Assembly (NCBI RefSeq): GCF_964355755.1
Contig: NC_092670.1
Span: 3,251,001 to 3,315,000, forward strand
Direction: 5' to 3'
Source of the DNA: Antedon mediterranea
Lineage: Eukaryota > Echinodermata > Crinoidea > Comatulida > Antedonidae
Length of the DNA stretch: 64,000 nt
Part shown: one piece after another, positions 12,801 to 27,800 of the stretch
How the letters are laid out: each line of letters begins with the position of its first letter
Position numbering within the stretch: the stretch's first letter is position 1
Made by a program: the position numbers and the translations under genes
The notes under the pieces: generated by a model
Told to the model about the DNA's origin: nothing
What the model saw: only the letters and a program-made list of their open reading frames with translations
Database searches by the model: none

Positions 12801-15800
12801 AAATGTTTAGCATTATTTTATTACTTTTATTATTGGTTTATTTATTAACAATTATAGTAACTGCCAGAGAGGTTTACAATGTCACTGGAACGTTGTGCCA
12901 TAAAAAAAATACCTATTAGTTTAGTTTGTCTTTATGAAGTTAGTTTACCATTTTAATTGACTATTTTTGTGTAAATACTATAGCTATACCTGGTTCCGAT
13001 TTAACATTTTTATGTGTTTCTTGAAACTCTTCAATGCTGATCAATGACTTCTCAGGTGATTTATGGAATGAACCTGTTTTATAAAAGAATAATGATAAAT
13101 AACTGAACAAAATAGTCACTTGATCAGCCAGTATATAGTACAGGATAGATTTGAAGGACAATTTTGAAGGTGGGTTGGAAAAGAGGCTGATGGCTGGGCT
13201 TTCTAGAGCATTAGGCATTTCTCTCCCTTAGCAGAATCAGTCCATTTCAGGTGAAGAATATATATATATATATATATATTTCGATATACATTTTACTTAA
13301 GAATTAAATAACTAAAATTTATGATGATTAAAAAGTATGTTATGCCTATGTTTTCTTTCCTGTGTGTGTGGTATTTCCATCAAGTGTGTGCCACAATTGT
13401 TTTGAGGTAAACAATTGACAACAAAATAGGACATTTTAAGAAAAAAGTAAAACTGAGGCGGTTGAACATGGCATCTAAATGAAAGACATCTTGTGTTTGT
13501 ATTGTATAACCTTGACTGGTTGAACATGTACTGTATTCGTAAACACATTTTCTTCCACATGACTCCAGTGGGATAACCACTACACATACCACTGTACATT
13601 TATAAATATTCACACAGAGTAATATCAAAGAAACTAATATGCCTAATTAATGTGTTTATCTTTCCTCTTTCTCTTCTTTCTTGGCCCTTGTATGTTTTCC
13701 CTGTAGTATTTAAAGCTCTCAACTGTGTTTTATCGATATTAAACATTACACATTTTTATGATGGTGGTCCTGAAATTTGTAATTAGTAATGTATACCTTC
13801 ATCATCCTTGATCTGAATCATATTAGCAAGGTCTATTTGGCCATGATCATTTAGGGCAATACACAATACATCAAGTTGATTCACATCATTACTTATCTTG
13901 TTCCTCCAATATATCATCATTTCTTCAGCACCATTAATTAGATTTTTACCAAACTCAACCACCTTTGACCAGCTAAGACCCAAATTATAACCAAACGGTT
14001 GCCAATCAACGATTTCCTCAGACACTTTTCTGATGGTTGGATCATCCGCATATCCTGTGATAAGGAACAAATTCAGTGTTTACTTAAGCTATACAAGCTA
14101 TATTATTAAACTGATAACATTAAAATTTATTATGATCTTTTAATTTTATTATGATGGAAAACCTATTAAAACTGCTTACCTTCATTATGATTCTGTGATG
14201 GTTGTATAGCTATAAAAAACAAAACAAAAACATACAAATTTCAACAAACTGTGTACATATTTATTTTTAATTAGTACTGTATCTCAACTTTAATCAAAAC
14301 ATCCAAATTAAACTGTAATTATCTCTCCTACAAAGTATTTTTTCACCCCTGTTTGTTTGCCTATTTGTGGATTTATGTATGCACAGTATAATAGGCCTCA
14401 TTTTTATGCAATTCTTGACGGAATTTGAATTTGATGGGGCAGGGTCACATTTTCAACAACAAAAATATTTTATATAAATTTTTTACCGGTTACAAGCTAC
14501 ACTTTTTATCTGAATCTTGCAAAACAATGATTCAGATAAAGTAGTAGTTCAAATAAATCTTGGTAGAAGTACAGTATGCACTCTCATAATGCTTTCTAGT
14601 TAAACAAATTATTTTGCATTGTGCCAAAACACTAAAACTATATTAAAAAACTTACTTTCATCTTGTGACTTTAAAGTTTCTATAAAATAAATATATGTAA
14701 ATTAATCAATAATTTAATTGTACATTGTTATTATTTTTTGCATTTATATTTGATTATTCTGTAAAACTGTTGGAAAGTAGCCATTAGAAGTGTTCTCGTT
14801 TGTTTAGAGAAGGAAATCACTAAAAAAGTAATTAATATTAAGTCTATTTATTTATACTGTATAATTTATGTCATGCATTGAAAAGAAATGCATTTACCTT
14901 CAGGTAGTACATCTTCCCCAAACAATTTACGGTAAAGTTTAACTTCCATTTTATTGCTTCCACAAGGTAACTCATCTTTGTCAAACTTGCGAATAAGATG
15001 CATATGAGCATTTTGAATGTTTGGACTAGATGCACAAGGGATGTACATCCTTACTTCAAGACCTCGGGCATCCTTCTGACTGAATACTTTCAACTCTTTT
15101 TGAAGAAAATGAAGAACCTAAAAAACATATATATAACAATCATAATAATTTTCCTTTACTGTATGTACCCCAAGTGTTGAAAGATGAACAAGGTTCTTTA
15201 AAGTGCACTGGATCTCCAGTTTTAAACCCTTATTCAAGAAGACTTGTTCTACCACCAGGACTATAGTCAAGGAGTTCTTTGAATTTGTGTTTATTTTATA
15301 GGTCTGATTTAAAGCTCCCCTGCCTCTCAACAATTGAAGTTGTTCCTGTATTATCACTTTCATATCTACTAGCCTACCTTCTTACATACTTCAGGTAGTG
15401 GCTTAATGTTGTCTTCTAGAGAACTATCAGCCTTGATGCTTTTTGTTCTGACTATCGTTGTCTGCAATATACAATAATGAACCTTGTGAATGATAGTCTT
15501 GTATTTTTTTTAATAGATTACATGTTATTTCATTTGTCAGAGGTGAACACATTTTACAGATTATAGCAATCCATACAATAGACATGATCTTGATATACAA
15601 TATTGTACAGATAAATTTAAAAGGTTATTATGTGGTGAACTTAACCAAGGCATGGATTAAAGAATAGAAGGATATGCATCAGTTTGAGATCAAAGCTTCC
15701 ATGACTCTAACCTACAGAGCGTGGACCGCCCACAATGTATACAAAGTAAACACAGTTTAATTAACCGTCGTAACAACGAAACAGTCGCGTGCCTAATATA

Positions 15801-18800
15801 TTGTTTACTGCAAATGCTCAACAACCTTTAACCTTGTTGGCTATGCTTTCGCGCTCTTGCCTTGGTGGCGTGATTATTTTATATTTTTAGCGCTAGCTGC
15901 TTTGGTGACGAAACAAACTTTATGCGAACAATATGATATATAATTCAAATATAAAAATTGCATATTTTATTAATATTACCAACTACTTAAAATTACCAGT
16001 CGTAAGAAAGTGAACTTTTCGTAGTCCGATTGTGATGAAAACTGAAACAGAATTGTTCAGCAGTATATTGTTGTTGTCAATTAATCATCGATGCATGTCA
16101 ATAGAACATTTGGACTGCGCATACGATTTCTACATGGCTACGTTTTATTCTCAAAAAATGTAACAATTGATTCGCAGCGTGCTACAGAGGGCCGCAGTTA
16201 GAGACACGGAGTTCAATGAGCGTGTTTGTTTGATTGGCAGCATTGCTTTAGTATATATTGCAAGCACGTTGGAAAATCGTATGATATCACCGATGCATAT
16301 CCGTCTATTCTTTAATCCATGGTCAAGGCAAACCTTTAGATAATTTTACCTTTCATAAATTGTGTTTTTAATGTAGAAAATATGTGATTAAAATTGTTTT
16401 AATGAAAGTTATTGGTTATTTTTGGTGTAGAATACTTTGTAGATTATAGGCATTAAAATTTAAAAACTGATGACATGGCACTGGGTCTTTTATTTATTGA
16501 TTTTTCTACTATATATATTAAATACTGTACCAATTTTTAAAATGTACCTGTAACATACGGCAATGCTTAATGGTAGCCACATATAGAATGACTAAATGTT
16601 CAGCATCAATATTCAATTCTACATGCTCATACGATAGGCGAGGTTCAAAATCTTCCATTTGGAATTTCTCAATGAATTTGGTTGCAGCACGTTGAAAGAG
16701 ATCATCTGGAAGATAGCTACCAAAATCATGAAAGAGTGAAATTGCATACTTGTCTTCAAATTGGGGCACTGGTAAGGCTTCTGGTTTAAGACGTGAGAGA
16801 ACGTAGAAAATTTGTTCGTCATTCTATAAAATGAAAAGGAATATGTCTAATAGATGGATAGTTTTGTAAAGAAGATTAATTTAATAGTTGAAGGCATTCC
16901 TGGTTTCAATATCAATACCTTTTTACTAGCACACATTAAACCAAACTTTTCCATTAGAGACACAAAGAAGTCAAAACTCTCAGAATCACAGAACTCTTTC
17001 CACAGATATTTTAACAAACCAACTTCTAAAATGCCAGTGTCCAGTCTTTGCCAAGCTTTCCACATTACTGGCTCCTATTAAAAAATAAATAAAATTCTGT
17101 GTAGTTTTCAATTAGTCAAATTATTTAGGAATATTTAATAAGGACATTAGTAAGAAGATTTTTTAGTAACTTTGAATATAATTAGGATATTGAGAATATT
17201 GTTTCTTGTATACCTGTATATTTATTTGTACAGTTAAATACAGTATAACAAATTTCACAAAATTGTTATTGTAATGATTGTACACTGTACCTGTTGTTAC
17301 TGAAGTAAAAATTTTTTTGAAATAAAAATCTTACTTTTTGCTTTTTAGCATGATGCATACTGAATTTATATATTAGATACTAGAATAAGAATACAGATTG
17401 GAGAGAGCAGTGTCAAAATATTTATTTGCTAACCATATTTTCAGGCTCTTTAACAGTAATGAATGTTTTTGACATGTCAACTAGTTTCATCAAATCTATA
17501 ACTATTATATCTCTTAGTGCCTCATCATCTGGGTAGTAGAGAATCTCGCCAATGTCATGTAAATACTCAAGCAGGAATCGCTGATTTTCTGTAACTTCAC
17601 AGTCTTTTAGTAAAATGTGTACCTGTAAGAAAATAGGTTCATAATAAAAATTTACAATCTGAAATAACTCTAATTACTTTATTTTCATCATTTTTGTAAT
17701 TAATTTATGAATTGCATTTCACTAAATGTTCATGAAATTTAGATGCAAGTGTCATGATTTATCTATTATAAAGCACTTTATAAATTTATAATATCATCAG
17801 TACAATGGAGATGCAACAGTACAGTCAAGTCTTTCCAAATACAGATCAAAATGGTAATAAATTTTTTTTAAAGCAAGTAATATTAATTCTTTATAAAATA
17901 CTTCGTTTTCCATATTGCATTGATCATTTATAAAAATAATATTTGAATTTACAGAAGCGTGTTTTGCTTTTCAGTGTGTACCAATTTCTATGTTATTATT
18001 ACATCAGCATATTTTTAAAACGATTATTTTCATGCTTGTATTTAACCTTAGAAGTTGATAAATAGATGTGCTCTTTTTTGAAGCTTTGGATTTCCTGCTG
18101 TCCTCGCAGCCATTTTATTGGTAAAGTGCGAATCATTTTTTTGGAAAAGTCCAGTATATGTTTCATGATGACAGAAGCATTGCTCTGTTTAAATGGTACA
18201 CTGTTTTCAATGGTAAAGATAGTTGAAAACACCATAGCCTCAAATGGTTTGTCTTTTAGGGCTTGCCAAATTGTTTTCTTTATTTCTGCAATCTGAAAAG
18301 AAACAAATTATACATGTTTCATACATGATATTCATACAAGTTATCTGGGTGTCTCAACATTTAGAAATATGGCAGTAAACATAATGAATGATCTTCCTGT
18401 TTTATACTAAAATAAAACACTGAAATTAAAAAATTGAATGGTGCTACCACTGTCAAGTGTTTCCCAACTTGACCCAAGTTGTGGCACAAAATTCATTAAC
18501 AAATATCACTATTGTTTTTTTTTGCACCACCCTGTGTATTATTCACTCATTTCCGTTTCTCAATGGCAGATCTTGAATTCACCTTTTGTTTCTTTTCTTC
18601 TTCATTTCCTTTAAGGTCATTTAAATGTGTACCTATAAGTAAGACATGAGGAAAAAGCAGACCGTCTTCTGTCTTTGCGTCAGGTCTACTGTTTGTGTAT
18701 ATAGAACGAATCCAAGAAAGAATGAACCCCAGATTTGTCAATCGATGTGGATATGTTTCACCCTAAATAATACAATAGTACATTATTGACAACATAATAA

Positions 18801-21800
18801 CATTTAAATCTCAATCTCTTTGGTCGACTATTTTAATGTACTTGTTTACTTGTTTCCGGAGCTCAGCGGTGCTGGGCCCGTAGTCGAGGCTAGGCTATGC
18901 CTATAAGCCCCTCTTGATAATTACATCAACTCTTGAATATGGCGCAAATTTAATGTAGCGAGAGTTTTTAAATTTAATGTTTAAACTGAATAGACAGTAA
19001 CAAGTTTGAGGCTTGAAGCAATTTCACCAGAAGAGAGGTATTGCTAACATTTTTTTAAGGAATGAAATAATGTTAGTTTTCTTTAAGTTTGTTTAAGCTA
19101 ATAGTATAAGTACAGTGTAATTGTGACCAAATTATAAGTATGAAAAAAAAAAAACTTATTATAATACAACTTACAGTTGTTGGATTGAAAACCTTAGCTG
19201 GAACATTAAGATCATCACAAAGGTTGAATACTACACAAATAACAGCAAAAGATACCATGAAGATCTATGAGATCAATTAAACAGTGACATTCAATTAATT
19301 GTAAAGTATAAAAAGATTCTTGATTATCAATCAAATTTAATTTTTGAATTGTCTTTGTGTTTCATAGTGTTTTACATTTAGATTAAGAAACGCCTTGTCT
19401 AAATTTATTACAGATTTACCATAGTACTAGAATTCTTAACAATAAAATTTTACTTGTTAATTTTTTTACTATATATAGTGTCTTTTCCTAACCTTTGGGC
19501 GCGTTTATACAACACGCTATTACACGCATATTCAACACGCCTACGAGAAGTGTGTTGTATAACATCGAAGAGATTCCGTGTAATGAAATTTTAATTGCAA
19601 AAAAGGCTACTTGGCTGAATCCTAACATTTTGTGGAGACCCGGTTGCTGTTGGTGTGTTGGAAGTGTCCTCAGGGTATTGTTTTGACCTCTCGTTAAATA
19701 AAAGTATGTGCTGTGAAAATGTTGACCAAATGTAGTAGATAATTGTGATTTTTTGGCATATTTTAACCTATTTAGCACTTAAAATTAACGCTAATCAAAT
19801 GTTGGCATAATTTGGCAAAATGTAGCATAGTTTTATCCTAATTCTAAAACATTTTTTTTCTAATTTCAAAAGCAAATTAAAAAAATCAATAATTGAATAA
19901 ACTAAATTTTAATCGAAATCATCCTTTATTAAAATCCTTAATATAAACTCATATTAATTCATAATGCATACAAGTATATATACAACTTAGGATTATGAAA
20001 TATGGTATAACACGGTATTACGATTTCATGTATAACTGCAAGGTTTTTGTGGGGTTGACCTCGGCCCGTGCAACACGCTAAAAATTAAACACGTGTTCAA
20101 ATTTAGGGTGTTGTATAAACACAGCCCAAGTGTGTCTTAATAGATGACCTGTACACGTATAACTATCCCTTTACTCCTTTTCTCACAGAACTGTGTACTG
20201 GGAATATGTGGGAATAACTTATTACCATTCTAGTCTGATTTTCTGTCAGAATGGGTCATGCAGGCTCCATGCCAGCATCAGGTAGAATATCCAATATATA
20301 CTAACTGAAAGTTAGTATACTGAATATTCCCAGCAGGATTGATTGCTATATGCTGGTAACAATGCTGGCATCCATACCAGCATTTTACTTCCACGTCTGT
20401 GAGAAAAGGGCTTTGTGTAATAAAATGTAACCACTTTACCCGCTGCATCACATGATAAATTGGTTGTCCTCCAAAATCAGAGATGTTCATCACAAACTTG
20501 TCGCTTGTCGCCTTGTCTTCACTTCCTTCTTTCTGAAACTCAATCTCTATTAATTCTTCAATTTTTGAAGGAATCTTTGTCTGGTCATCACTTCCTTCTT
20601 TCTCAAACTCTATCTTTGAAGGAATCTTTGTCTGGTCACCACTTACTTCTTTTTGAAACTCAATCTCTATCTTTGAAGGAATCTTTGCCTGATGTTTTTC
20701 TTGCTCTATATTTAAAAATGTTAAAATATTGTACTAAATTCATAAAAATAAATTCATTAGTTAACAAGTAAAGTATCCAATATTATGTTTCTGAATGTAA
20801 TATATCATTTGAAGGTTTGCATGGCAAAATCAAATGTAGTTATAAAGTTTGCAGTACAGCATGTTATATTTAGTTCTGTTGGGTTTCTCTACATTTCTAT
20901 CAATATATAATAAACTTTCTGTATGTACTTTTTATAGGCTTTTTATTAGGATAATTTATTATAGGATTCTAATTATTTTATCAATGGTAATTAAAATTAA
21001 TAATTAATGTAGAAAAATACATTGTCAGACAATTTAATTTTTAGAAATGAAAGTGAAAAGGATAAAGGAACGACAGAATATCAACATTTCCAATGATTTC
21101 AGGTCCTGGATTTGTTTCCCTAATGATTCTACGCGGCTTTTCGTTTCCTGATTGAAAAAAGAGAAAGAAAACCTTGTCAATTAGTAAGAGGAGAATTTAG
21201 CACATGCCTCTTAAGATGTTCCTCTTTCAATGAGTTTGTTTTGAGAATAATAACAAATATATTTTCTGGTTAAAACATGAGCAGAGGTGCCTTGAAAATA
21301 GTAGGTCTAGTTATTTCGAGACAGAGAGGCCCATAGTTTTAACAAAACAAACAAAAAATTTAAATAGGCAAAGTATATTTGTTTTGTATTATGGATCAAG
21401 CATTTGAAGACACCAACTGTTCTAAAGTAAACTTCTTCTCAATTTAACCACCTCTTCCATCTTTTTATTTTATCCGTCAACGGTTATTTTTATTTCAATA
21501 TGACATGAATACAGAAAAAGTTTACATGATAGACAACAAAGCAACTAGAATCATATTGAGGATCTACACTAGAAGAATAAATTATTCTTGTCATGTATAA
21601 GACCCTTTTTAAACTAAAATAATATAGTTAGCTAAGTAAACATATAAAGAAAAAGAGACAATAAATAAAATATCGAATAAGTGAGAACTAATTATAACAA
21701 TAAATCGAATATCAAAGCCCAGGCCACAAGTCAGTCCATGTAAAATTCAGTGCTTAGTTTTGGTAGAGCAGACAGTGAAATATTAGGTGTGAAATGTAAT

Positions 21801-24800
21801 AATGATATGCCTTGCACTTGAAATTTCTATAAATATTTTTGATTACCCTCATCCATTTTGCTTTCTTCTGTTTTAGTTGATTGTGCTGGATTTTCTTTTG
21901 ACTGTTCTTCTATTCTGTCTTCTTTCACATGCTTCATGGGAGCATTTTCATGCCATAAGCCTGTTTTGTAGATGCTGTTGCATTTTGTTTTCCTTTCACT
22001 TGTTTCACCACTTCTCTAGCAATTGCTTTCTCATACATTTTAGAAGCTTTAAAAAAAGTGTACAGTAGTTTGTTTTTGTATATTATTGTTTTTGTGTTTG
22101 TACACTATGAATATGTTAATTATTTATTAAAATGTTAAAAAGGAAGAAACACACATTTAATTGATTCATTTGCTGTGCCAGCTCAGGAGTCGCAAAAGCA
22201 GGAAACATGAAGGACGTGTGGCTCCCTACAACAAACCAACAAATGCAATATTGTACAAAGCTTTCAAAACAAAACATACATCACACACATTTGAATAATG
22301 AATATATCCATGATAAATAAATCCAGTTCTGTGTTATAAATAAATAATTTAGGTAAAAAGAAGCAAGTTATCAATTTATTTAAAATTTGTTTGAATTGAA
22401 GTAGTAATCAAGAAATTGTATGTAAAACAAATTATATAAATAACATCCATAAAACAAGACAATACAACTACATAATAAGATTAAATAAATAAATATTAAA
22501 CAAGAATCATACATTGTCTCTAAAACAACACAGGATTTAACATGGGATTTTTAAAGCAATAAAAGAGAAAAAAAATTACTATTTAATCACGGTGGATTGA
22601 TTTGAATATTAGCCACTTGTATGAACTAATATTCAAAGTTTTCAAGGGCCTTATCTATGTTATGTTTTACGATTGTCACCCAGTTTTATTTCATTAATTT
22701 ATTTTTATTTATTTATTTGATTATTTTAATGATGACGACCATGACTTTAAGTTTGTCTCCAAACTTATTTTGGCCTCCTTCTGCACTCTCGTATTTTTCT
22801 ACTCTTGTAATTTTGTTCCTTGTAAATTTTAAATGTGTGTGAAGAAAAGCAAGTTAATGTATTTTTTTAAATCTTGTAAAATCAGTTATTATATTTTATA
22901 AATAATGATTTTACTGAAGCCAGAAAAATATGGGTTTGTCACAAAAGAAATATTTGCATACTTGTGTCAGTAAATGTTGGTTGGTTTTGACAGTATACTT
23001 GGAATTATATGTGCTACAAACAATTTTTTTAACATCTATGGAACCATTATTTCATGAGCTCCACCCAGAAAATTACTATTTTTCATACATTTCAACTATT
23101 ATTTAAAAATATCATCCCTTATACTTCATATTTTTTTGAAATTTTTTTCAATGAGTACGATTTTCTTGAAAATCACGCCTTTTTGCGTTTTGGGGGGATA
23201 CCTTGTAATTTCCTATTCTTTTACATGCAAAAGGGGGGTATATTTGAATAATCCTAACAAATTCATTTCTTCACCAAAAAAAAAATGTAAAATGTATATT
23301 TATGTAATTTTTCCAGATCTTTCTATTTCTGGTATTTTTATCACGTATATATTGCGCAATTTTGCGTAAATAGACACTTTCCCCCGTTCGGGTCCAATTG
23401 GGTTTTTTTATTTTGCTAGGGAGTACGATCACGTGACATTTTTTCACAATCACACTAACTGCAGCTGGCAATCTGTTATTTTGTCGCGATGTTATTTTTG
23501 ACGGGCGAAAAGTATATTAAAACATTCTGAATGTGACCCTATTATGTTTCACAGTGTAATAATGTGATTATGAGACTATTACTAAAATGTCAAATTTAAC
23601 GAGATTTGAGAAAGATGTGGCTATATATTCAATAAAGCTAGGCCTAGGCCTACTAGAGTGTAGGTATGTACCGATGCTGCTTAGTGGCTTGGCCTCTAGC
23701 TAGGCTAGGCTGACAGCAGTGAAGTTTGTTTTGCTTTCACCCGACCTTGGCCTACCCATGGGCCATGATAGGGTGCCTAAATAGTTGCTTTTCAGTCAGG
23801 TCTAAGCTTGCACATCGCTTTACTATTCTTTACTACTCTTGTTCTGTATAGGATTTTGTGTTTCACAATTCTTAATATGCGAGAAAACCCAGGAACGATA
23901 AATGGGGCGAAACGACCATGCCTATGAATACATAGGCCTCTTAGACAAAAATTCAAGGCTAGCTAGGCTGAGCAGACGGCTTAGCTAGGCCTAGCCCTAG
24001 CTTAAAGTTAAAAGCAATCTGATAAGATTATTATGCTGTTGTTGTACAGTGAAAATCATGAGGTTACATGTAAATTATACTGACATTCTTATCGGAAATA
24101 TTACTTAGGCCTAAACAAATCGTATTAATTGTGTGTATAAAATTTATTCCCCATTTTTCGACACATAATTTACCAAAGGGAAGACATTTCCACAATGCGT
24201 TGACCAGCGACTAAAACGCGTCAGTCGCTAAGTGTAACGCGTTTCGCGACGTATTGTAAACTAATAACCCCTAAGTTACTGAAAAACTGTAATTTGTTAA
24301 AAAACACTATTTTCTGACCGATTTTTTAGAAATGAGTTTTTGGAAAATATTTCCGTATTTTCCTGGTTTTTTTTATGTAATCACTTTCAATTAAACATAC
24401 TTAAACATAATATAAGCTGAGAAAGTCTGAGTGTAGCTCCACTTTAAGATGATACTTACATGTGTCTGGTAGTTCTTCTTTCAATGTTGTTTCATCGACA
24501 TCATCTTGAGTGCACACCGTTGTTGTTGCTATAGCGTCAGTTATGTCATGCTTTGGATTAAAACTATAAAAGAAATGTTGATTAAATTAAATATCGAATG
24601 TCAAAAATGACAAGAAAAAATGCCTTCTTGGTAGAGAATACTGTATTTGTTTATACTACGTCATATTATATTTGTTAAGTCTACAAAATATGCTTTTTTT
24701 GTAGAAAAGGCAAAATTACATTAAATAGGTATTTATGAATTCTTGGTATCAATGTCCGATGACTTAATGTGTTTTACACCCTTTCGTCAATCAATTTTAC

Positions 24801-27800
24801 ACTTCAGAAAAATGTTTGTATAATAGGAAATGTGGTAAAATGTGATGGTAATGAAATGGTATTTTTATATTTTCAGTGTTTGTAATGTTCACAATTCAGT
24901 TCATTAGTGGAAAAAACTCTGGTTTTCAGACGGAGGCACACACATATTTAGTGACATGATCCTTTATTTTTCTGGCAGCTATTGAAGATGTTAAGTTGTT
25001 TATAATTGTGTAATGTGTATCTTACATATAATGTCAATAATAATAACCTTTAAACAATATTGTAACATGAAACTAAAAGAAAGTGCAAATACTTCTTTTG
25101 AGAAGTGTATTTTATTGTTACTTTATTTGAAAATCACTTTTAATTGTAATTGTATGTGTTTGCTATCTTTTAATTTGATTTGACAGTTTTAATAGATTTG
25201 CTTACCCTTTCCTTAGCAAAGCATTGATAGTAGAAGTTTTTCCTACTCCCTCAAGACCTACAAAAATAACTCTGCCTTGCTTAACTTCAGCTTTCCCTTC
25301 TTCCAGGGCTTCATTATATGCTTTAATTGCTTCTGGTCCTCGAGCCTGTATCTCCACAGGAGTTAAGTCTTGAAAATAAAACTTATTAAAATTAGTACAC
25401 AATCAATGTAATTTACCAAATAGGGCATTCCACAGTATTTGGTCCGTGGGTTGAACAATTGTATTTACTGATTTTGATATAACTCTATCCATTTCTCAAA
25501 GTAGAAGTTTATTAAATAACATTTTTTTTTATTTTTCTGATATATAGTTTCTAAGTTATTGAATATTATGAAAAACCATATTTCAATCAATCAATTCAAT
25601 CAATCAATCAATTTCACGGACAGGACATTTTAAAATTCTATTTATTTCATAAACTATGCATCTTATTACTGTTTTATCAACAGATATAGTTACTTTATGT
25701 CTCAATAATACATAATTCAAGTATTTAATTAAAATGTTGTTGTTTATTAATTCCATACATGTATTTCAAATTCATAAATGTCCACGACGTTTTAAGCAGT
25801 TTTTTTACATTTATTTTAATGATGCCAAAAATCTTGATATTTCATTTTCTCCTGAGGACTATCATTAGATTATTAACACATTTGTTAAAAATGTTATATT
25901 TTGATGAAAGTATCAGATTAAAAAAATATATTGTTACAGACGGGACATTTTTGTTATGGACGAGACATACAGTATCATTTAAATCCTAATTATTTCACAA
26001 ACCATGAATCTTTTAAACATTTTTTTGCCAGATAGGCCTATAGTTACTCAATGTCCCTATTGTACATGGTAAAGGATTTTATAAGACATATTGTGTTTAT
26101 TAAATTTCATATATGCATTTAAAAATTCATAATTGTCCCGTCCTTGCATAGTTTTGTGGTGTTTTTTACATTTCAGTTAAAAGTATTAATACCACAATTT
26201 ATATTTTTGTTTTCTCCTTTTAAGAACTATATGTAATACATTATAAATCCAAAGGCAAATTACTGAGAAAAATGACAATGCTGTGGGTATCAGTGGCTGG
26301 ATCTCAATGGAGATAAAAAAAAAAAAAAAAAAAAAAAAAGCGAAAAGCTAAATCAAAACGATAAAGTAAACAGCCAGAAAAGTTAGCAGAGCTTTCGGGC
26401 AACACTAGCCCTTCATCAGTGCATTTGTAATACATTATAAACAAATATTTTGAAACTATCATATTTAAAAAAAATATATTGATGACATTTTTCGTAGGAA
26501 CTTAACGGGACAGACATTTTTGTTACGGATGGGACATATTATTTAAAAATATTTTATTTTATGCATCTTGTTAACATTTTTTCCCATACATATACTATAC
26601 TATTACTTTTTATTTTACAGTAAGCTCCAATTGTTCATAATCAAGTATTTTATTAAAATTGTTTATTAATTTCATACTTGCATTTAAAAATGCATAATTG
26701 TTAATTCTGAGACATTTTGATTAGGTTTTTCCTCACTTTTCCTCAATTATTGAAGTAATGGCTAGAATCTAAGACCACAGCGTTGATAGTCATTTTGTGT
26801 TACTTTTTGGTAACTTTATAGAACAAAACTGTAATACAAGTTGCAAAATGGCATTGGAATCATTCACTAGAGCGTTAAAATTATAGATTAGGTTAAAAAA
26901 TATCAAATTGCGTGTGATGCATGCAGGTATGCATGGCAGGCCTTTTAAATTATTAGAATCGACTTATTTATTTATACCATTTAAAGACGAAAACATTATA
27001 GGCCCTAGTATTTATTTTTACATATAATGCAGTTTGTGACCTTATTAGATCGTTAAAATGCATACGAATGCTATTAAATAAGTACAATACTCAAAAGCCC
27101 CTTTCTCACAGAGCTGTGTGCCAGGAATATACCATTACCATGCCGGTATGGTTTTCTGTGAGAACGGGTCGTCTTGGCATCATGCCGGCATCGACATGAC
27201 CTGCTTTAGACCTAGTAATATTACTAGGGATATTCCCCACAATGCCAGACGGGCATTCTGTGAGAACGTAACGCCGTTACATTCCGGGGTTATATTTAAT
27301 TCCCGTCGAGGCTTTGACACCTTGCGCGGTCAAGTGTATCACTTTGGCGCCGATTCATTCAATTAACAATAATAATGTCGAACTGGAGGAATAAGAGAGC
27401 TGCTTAAAATAAGGGGACAAGAAGAAATTTGTAGCATTAGGCCATAGCTCTTTGTTGGTGCCTGACCCTTCGTCGCCTTGTAAATTTTACAGCCTTCTAA
27501 GGTGTTTTACAGATTGCCGATGAGATGACGGCTATTTAATTGCTGTACCTGTATAATATATGCACAATATACTGTACATAGCATGTATTGCATAGATATG
27601 CTATAAAGGAAGATAATAATCTGTAACTTAAAATTCGCCGCCATATATTGCTAGACAAAAATAATAACAATAAAGCACGCTCTCAATAATTATTTGAATA
27701 TGCCCGACTCTTTTCTCACAGAAAGCCGGTATATACCGGTTACATTTCCGGTGTAAGATTGAATTGTGTCCAGCATTCAAAAGTGTCCGGGTGGCGATTT

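Noticed and set aside
20460-20771. 103-codon plus-strand ORF with repeated LSLKESLSGHH
   Set aside because: Antisense shadow of the ROCO exon carrying the KIPSKIE repeats.
22657-22842. Hydrophobic 61-codon ORF that looks like membrane segments
   Set aside because: T-rich intron sequence gives Phe/Leu/Ile runs by composition; no support from splice sites or homology.
27118-27366. 82-codon ORF in the left end of the 6.4-kb element
   Set aside because: The same DNA in the 3105 element is open in other frames; no conserved protein.
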